A stretch of 64,000 nucleotides of DNA from NCBI GenBank assembly GCA_013399115.1, contig VXAA01000915.1, positions 1,082,734-1,146,733 on the forward strand, read 5' to 3'. Positions 57,781 to 64,000 of this stretch are shown piece after piece (the first letter of the stretch is position 1; each line of letters begins with the position of its first letter). Position numbers and translations under genes: made by a program. The notes below the pieces were generated by a model. That model searched no databases and was not told the origin of the DNA. It saw only the letters and a program-made list of their open reading frames with translations. The DNA is from Anseranas semipalmata. Taxonomy: Eukaryota; Chordata; Aves; Anseriformes; Anseranatidae.

Positions 57781-59405
57781 TTTGCACGCGCTGTACACAT
57801 GTACACAGACCCGCAGTTCTTGGCAGGAAAATTAAAGTCCCTGAACTAGCAAACGCAGTTGACTTGGCAAATAGCACTTTCCGTATTACTAGCCTTCCAA
57901 ACACGCTAGGCAGTCTTACAGCCGGCTGTTTTTCCTCTTCTCCCTTTCACCACGATGGCAGAAGATGGGAAGGGTGTGCATGTCTGCACTGTGTGCTCTA
58001 GCAGTAACTTCCCAAGGCTGTTAATGCTGCTCCAGTTTTGTTAGCCATGGGGTAAGCATTAACAGCAACAGGACTCCAGAGGCTGTTAACGCTGTGCCAG
58101 GAGACCTCCCATTCAAATCTTGTGTACACCTGATCCTTGGCAGCAGAAAGTCAGCTTCATTCAATTGATTTTTTAGAGCAACACTGATTTATCCCTGCTG
58201 ACACAATGGTTCGCATTGCTGAAGGATGTAAGTGCTCGGGGAAACATGTCTCAAACATGCAAAATCTTTCTCCTTTTTCCCAGAAAGGTAACGCATCCTT
58301 GCTAACTCTCTGGATCAAACCACTTTCAGGAGATGCTCACCCAGTATCGCTTATCTAATCTTCCAGACTAGAACATGTGCCAGCAAGAATATAAGATGTG
58401 AATGGCTTCATGTAGCAAGCCGTATTTACATGATGGGAGGAGAAAGATTCAAAGGGTTTGGTTCCTCTGCCTCTGAACTCCGTTTTACACCACATCACAA
58501 CTGTTGATACCAACATTTGATACAGGAGGTGTATCAGACAGAAGAAATGTTATTTGGACTAAACTCAAAGGCTTAAGCAAGAGGAGGCATGTTCAAAACT
58601 GCATAGAAGACAGCGTAATTTAACCATGGAAAGAGGGAGATACAATTCTGTGTAAAGACGAAAGGCTACAAATGAACAACTGCTTGAAATAGTCAAGGTC
58701 TCTGTGTGAGCATGCATAAGGAATCAGACATGCTTGTGTCAGAGTGAGCTATCCCCCACTGTGTTCAAATTACGGGTGTGAGCACGTGTGCTTGTACAAG
58801 TACAAAGGTATGTTTATGTGTAATGAACACACTTTTAATGAGGTGTCTGCAAAAGGCACAATCAAGCAGCAGCAGAGTACGTTCATGCCACAGGGGAGAA
58901 TGTGGAAGTCTCCATCCCTCTGCCTTTATCTCGGTGTTGTATAAAACCCCATGCGCATGTACTTGAACTTGTGACATCGAGACCATGGCAAATATAATGA
59001 GGAGAAAGAGGTCATTCAGACAAACTTGCCTGTCCTTGGTCGAGTTGGTGTTCATGTCTCGAGCAACGGACTCTCAGCTGCCGAAGCACTTAAAAGGATA
59101 ATATTGTAAAAATAAAGCCCATGCTAACTGAGTAAACAAGAAGCTGGAGGACTGGATCTGTCAGGCGCTAGAACGGCTTGTAAGCAGAGGTTAAAAGAAA
59201 AAAATAAAATAAGTAAAAACAACCTGAAGAGCAAACAAGAGCGCAGGAGGCAATATTTTCATAAGCATTAAAAGTAGGACCTGTGTTCCGTTTTCAGAAG
59301 TGGTTTTAACAGTTAGAAGTCAAAATCACATGACCTTTCAACAAAATTTGGGATTCTATGTCCCTTAGATATTTTAGATGCTGTTTCTCAACACACAAGA
59401 CATTG
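57781..59405. other. Intergenic, no gene recognised
   Basis: Ordinary to AT-rich sequence without a supported feature. Confidence 0.4.
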
Positions 59406-59409
59406 GTGC

Positions 59410-59645
59410 CCCAGTGAAATGACCAGGCAGCAAGTTTAAAACAAACAAAAAGAAGAGCTTTTTCACACAGCACGTAATTAAATTTTGAAGCTCATTTGCC
59501 ACAGGATATTGTGTAGACTGAAAGTATAAATAGGTTCAAAAGGTTTTAGACAAGTTTATGGAGGTTTGGTCTATCGGTGGCGATTAAACTTAATAGTCCA
59601 AATGCAACATCCAGGCAGTCCTCACAGATTGCTGGAAGGTACAAA
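59410..59645 (+). mobile_element. Ancient CR1/L3-type LINE remnant
   Basis: AAGTTTAAAACAAACAAAA.GAAG, TTTTTCACACAGCACGTAATTAA, TTTGCCACAGGATATTGTG, AGGTTCAAAAGGTTTTAGACAAGTTTATGGAGG and GGTCTATCGGTGGCGATTA follow, in order, the 3' region of the old CR1/L3 family found across amniotes. Heavily diverged. Confidence 0.6.
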
Positions 59646-59649
59646 ACCA

Positions 59650-62600
59650 GGAGAAGCCTTATTCTTTAAATGCCCTGTCCTTGCGCGCTGTCCTAAGCAT
59701 CGTCCTGTAGCTGCTGCTGGAACCGGTGCAATGGGACAGGGGCACCTCTGCTGCGGATCAGACCACATTTATCTCGCTAAACATGCTGTGAAATGTTGTT
59801 TTAGGCTTTCAGAGGGATCTTAACAATCAATCAGTCATTTATCAGTGGTCCTTCATGATTCTCATCGTGTTCTGGTACAGATTAGATGTCGTTGCCACGT
59901 AGACTCTAACAGAATTACACCTCTGTGAAACTCACCTCATGTGGTGAATTCCAAACAGTTCATTTAGGGTCATTTGACACTGGATTTGAACCCTGTGCCT
60001 CTTTTGCAGAGAAATTCCAGAAGAAGGTGGAGAAAACAAGGCTTTAGTTGGCACAAGAGAACATATTACTGTGTAACAAGACAGTCTAATTCAGATCCCA
60101 CTGTACTGATTAGACGCAAATTCAGAAACCATGTGGTCATTGTGCTTTCAACAGATATTTTCAGGCAATGCTGCTCTACACACCCTTCCCAGGAGAAAAG
60201 TAAATTGTATGAGGAAAGGTGTAGAGGTAAATTCTGCTCTCCCATGCAGTGGTGTGAGTGTGGAGCATCTCCAGCTAGCTGAGAGCCACGCAACCAGCAC
60301 ACAATTTGCTGTCAATTAGTGAGCACGAGGATTTCACAATGCTGATCACGGAGGCTAGGTCCTGAGAAACTCCACTGATGTGGGTAGAATTACCACACAC
60401 TGATACTAACTCTGAACTGACCGGGACTACCAGAGGCAAATGGCAATGCTTGGTCACTATACCAAGACAGGGAACAGTGAGCACTGGCCCATGGATGTCT
60501 GTACGTTCTGCCGTATTTACTTCTGGCAGTGGACAATGATGCTTCCAAAGAAAGATGGGTCTCTTCCAGTACAGAAAATCAAATGTCTGATCATTGCTCT
60601 TCATGCGTGCCTGTACGAGTTCCTCTTAGTGGGCTTCCTGGAGACCACATTGGTCCAAGCCACAACATGCTTACTGTGCAATTATTCACGTCCCTTCTTC
60701 TCTTCTCTTTCCCTTCTACTCTCATCCATATTTCTTCTCTTCTGCTCTCCTCTTCCCCTCTGTCTCTGCTCTACCCTCCCTGCACCCCACTCCAACTCAA
60801 ACACCCAAGGCTTTTTTTGGATGAAAATGATGAAAAATAAACCCCTTGTGAGGAGCTGCAGTATGTGCTCTGCCAGAGAGCGGTCTTATTCATTAAGGTA
60901 ATGGTCTTGTATGCATTTGGGCATGTTATCAGTAACACTCCAAAGGGAAATGGACTACTTAAACCTATTATATCACTGCTTTATTCACCATGTGCTGCCA
61001 TTTACCTCCTACATGACGCTGGGCTCTAATAGCACCAGTTCTGAGAAACCCTGCACATTAGCCACAAGCAGCTCATTAATCCACTGTTTTCATTCTTGCA
61101 AAAAAAATGGGCTCCAACCACATGAGAGCTCAGATGCTGAGTGCTCAGCCAAAAACAAAACAGCTTTGTTGTGCCAGCAGCTCCAAGGTAGCCCCAAACA
61201 GAACAGCACTTTCTGCTGATGGGGCATGTAGGGGGTCCCTGGGCTTGGGGGATAGGGATGTGTACTGGGGAGTGGGACAAAGCTGTCAGCCAGCAGCTGC
61301 TGCGGGGAGACTTGGAGAATCTGTGTCCTGGAGGCTGCACGCCAGGCCAGCGAAGCCTTCCTCAGGATCGGGTCCTGGCTGTTGGTGTGAGCTCTGGCCT
61401 GGCTGCAGCTCCATCCCAGGACATCAGCTGTCCCAGGCAGAAGAAAGGAAATGGAAGGCATGTCTTGAACTCCAGCACGGAGAGCCTGTGATCAGACAGG
61501 GGATTGGCAGAATTAATTCCAAGCAGCTACAACGAGATGTTCCTCGAGAGCCCTTGAGGAAAATGAAAGGCATCCCATCCCATCCCTGAGACACAAATCT
61601 GTGAGCCTTTTCACTTCTTCTCAAACACACAGCGTTGTGGCATAAAAAAAAAAACAGTTACATCTGCTTCATCAAACAAAAGAGCCGAGCTAAGCGCCCA
61701 GGCTTTCTCTCCCTAGCCCCATGCTTGCACCCTGCCGAGGAGGTGAGCTGCTCCATCTCCTGGCTGACAGGGCTCCCTGTCCAAGCCCCCCTTTAGCTCA
61801 GGGCAGAGCTTGCTAGAGAACGGTGCAGGTGTCTCCGAGCGTGATTATTTCTGCTGAATCTCCAAGGCTAGCAAACAAACCCTCCTGGTTATAGGAAGAT
61901 GCAAAGCTTGTGAACGGGAGCTCACTTAAAAACAACTGCTCATCCATGTGAGAATAAAACAACATCTGTGTCCACAAAACAGGCACAGACAGAAAAAAGA
62001 GGCAACCCTTTAATGAGTGGGACTTCAGGAATCTAGGATCTGTCCCTCTGGGACTTCTTGGGCCACTTTTTCCTGCCTTGCCTGTCAAAAAAGCTGCTGC
62101 TCCCTGGCTGTATTTCCCTGCCTTCCCACAGGACAAAGAAAAATACAGAGGCAAGAGGATCTGGCCAGTGAGAACTAAAGATGCAAATGTTGGTCATGAG
62201 GACCCATGGCATCTTGTTAATACCTGTGCTCCCCTCCTTGCCAAAGAGATCCCTTTCCCAGCTGGAAGGAAGGACAAAGATGCTGGTAGCCACAGAGGAG
62301 GGGGAGCTGCATGCGGGATTCCACTCTGCAGATGCTGTAGGGCAGAAATAACCACAAGAGACAGTCACCAGATGATGGATCTTCCCTGATTCAAGATCCC
62401 GGATGCTGCTTCTGGTCAGTGAGCAACGCCCCGCAACCACCACCTGCCTACCAGATGTGCACAACTGCCCCACTCCCAAAGCCCTCCCACAGTCACTGGT
62501 GTGCATGTGTTGCTTTTTATTTCAGGTGGCTTAGCGACAAATCTAAGCAGGAAATAGGGCTTAGGAGGTGTGCAGTGTAATTCATTTCTGCTCTTGGGAA

Positions 62601-63020
62601 AGGACACGAATGAAATGGGAAGCAAGGGCTAGAGGGCTGCGCCTGGTGGAAGAACTCCTGCCTGGCTGGGCTATGAGATCTGCTCAGGAGAGCCAGACAG
62701 CCACACGGTTCAAACTGCCCAGGGAGACCAAGGCTGATAAAATAACTACTGCCAAAAGGAAATGGGATTACAGGCCTGATCCTGCGCCCTGCCTGCTTCA
62801 ATGTGTCTACACAGAATGGCTCACAATGAGTGCAAAACTGAGAGGCACTTACAGAGGCGTTTAGTCTAACACAAAACATTCTCTTGGGGCACAAGGGGGG
62901 TGGAGGAAGGCTGGACAGACTCATCCCCATTGAGCTCGGCTTCATTGAAATGAATACATTACTATGGTAGCGACTCCAGCCCTTCATATTCTACCTCTGA
63001 ACAGTATCATGTTTGTGTTG
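59650..63020. other. Intergenic, no gene recognised
   Basis: Ordinary composition with a long pyrimidine-rich tract at about 60,690-60,790 (TTCTC/CCTCT units) and an A-run at 61,645-61,657. Open frames of about 160 codons (61107-61589 plus; 62033-62506 minus) have no recognised motif. Confidence 0.4.
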
Positions 63021-63024
63021 AACA

Positions 63025-63175
63025 AGGAAGACTTAGGCTGAACATTAGGGAAATTCTTTGCAGTGACAGGGACGCTTAAGTCCTGGAACAGAGCACAGGG
63101 AAAGGGACACAATTTCCAGTGCACAAGGTTTTTGAAAACAAATTGAGACAAAAGTCTTCCGGAGGAGATGTGGGG
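63025..63175 (+). mobile_element. Possible ancient CR1-like fragment
   Basis: GACTTAGGCTGAACATTAGGGAAATTCTTTGCAGTGACAGGG and a later ACAATTTCCAGTG...AAGGTTTTTGAAAACAAATTGAGAC block echo the order of old CR1 3' ends. Strongly diverged and tentative. Confidence 0.4.
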
Positions 63176-64000
63176 CAGGGAGGGAGCCCTACGGCAGCAG
63201 GATGGGACTTCTGCTCAGCCCTGTTGCTGTTCTTGTGAAAAAAATGTAGATCGGGTTTTATAGAGCCGTATGATCTCCTGACAGCTCTCTGAGCGATATC
63301 AGTGACAGACCCCAGACCCTCTTCCCTACCTCTTTCCTCCTATTCTTAGCTGAGGCTTACCTGCTAACTGGCATGTAAAACAGAGCTGCAAATCCCCTCT
63401 CCCCAACCCCTTGCACGTCTCTGCCTCTCGCTGCCCCATCTGAGGCCTGTTTTCTCTTTTGATGCTTCTAATGAAACTAAGTGGCTGCAACCAGAAAGTT
63501 TCCACTTCCTGCCTCTGGGCTGATTACTGCAGAGCTGACAAAGGCAGCATCCTGCGCCGGAGCCTCTATGGATGGGAACCCTCAGGGGAGGGGATAAAGT
63601 AATGCTCCGTGCCCTCTGCTCGTCAAGCGCTATTAGAGAGCTGACTGCCTAACCTGGCTACCTAAGAGAGCAGGACCTCACCAGCCTGACTTCTGGGGCC
63701 AAGGTCTCTGGAAAACATGCGCTAGTGCACGGATGCATGATATCCTCTGCAGTCCTTGATACTAGGCTTCAGCATCAGAACCTGAAAAGAATAAGTAAAG
63801 TTCCTTTATCATCCATACTGCAGCAATTTTGGCTGGTGCTGCTGAAGGGGGAGCTGGTCTCACTTGCTATTTTTGTGTATACTTAATACTGTCTAGAGAC
63901 ACTTCTCCACAGCCCTGATGGATGGATCCTGTTTGTGCCTTAAGCTGAGATGGAAGGAGCAGCTGCAAAGCGATGGTCCATCCGTCCAACCCCTTCTGCC
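63176..64000. other. Intergenic to window end
   Basis: No supported gene, RNA or repeat feature is seen. Confidence 0.4.

Overview
The window reads as bird nuclear DNA. Its genes have vertebrate GT-AG introns or are the single-exon genes expected of TICAM1 and FEM1A. Its interspersed repeats are almost all CR1 LINE tails. Gene order is that of human 19p13.3, reversed: (UHRF1 side) - ARRDC5 - PLIN3 - TICAM1 - FEM1A - MIR7-3 - (DPP9 side). This fits the microchromosome equivalent to chicken chr28. The species cannot be named from sequence alone.

Layout. Positions 1-480 are a CpG-rich edge, probably the promoter of a gene lying to the left. At 2.9-3.8 kb lies a decayed copy of ARRDC5, with an in-frame stop, frameshifts and a deletion. 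A GC-rich patch at 7.9-8.7 kb may hold the PLIN3 promoter and a noncoding first exon. Two nearly identical CR1 tails in opposite orientation (10.4 and 12.1 kb) would then sit in PLIN3 intron 1. PLIN3 coding exons span 13,863-18,271 (+) and include a striking 132-bp (44-residue) tandem repeat. A CpG island at 19.6-20.1 kb supplies the probable TICAM1 first exon. TICAM1 coding sequence is one exon at 21,177-23,396 (+). A convergent intergenic stretch (23.7-29.0 kb) separates it from single-exon FEM1A (31,502-29,454, -), whose CpG-island promoter carries YY1-like sites and three ZNF143/THAP11-like sites.

The right half (32-64 kb) has no recognisable protein gene. It holds a complete miR-7 hairpin on the minus strand at about 37.9 kb, placed and oriented as human MIR7-3 is relative to FEM1A. 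A candidate host-transcript exon lies 0.75 kb upstream of it. A TATA-containing minus-strand promoter candidate lies at the edge of a CpG island near 54 kb. A second CpG-rich stretch lies at 56.6-57.8 kb. The rest is AT-rich intergenic DNA with simple repeats and old CR1 or MIR-like remnants.

The genes are syntenic neighbours, not a pathway: lipid-droplet coating (PLIN3), TLR3 signalling (TICAM1), CUL2 ubiquitin-ligase substrate recognition (FEM1A) and a neuroendocrine microRNA (miR-7). The most notable items are the ARRDC5 pseudogene, the PLIN3 repeat expansion with an unusual 44-residue period, and the miR-7 locus with its candidate host-gene exons. Comparisons with mammalian proteins were made by eye from remembered sequences; no database search was run.
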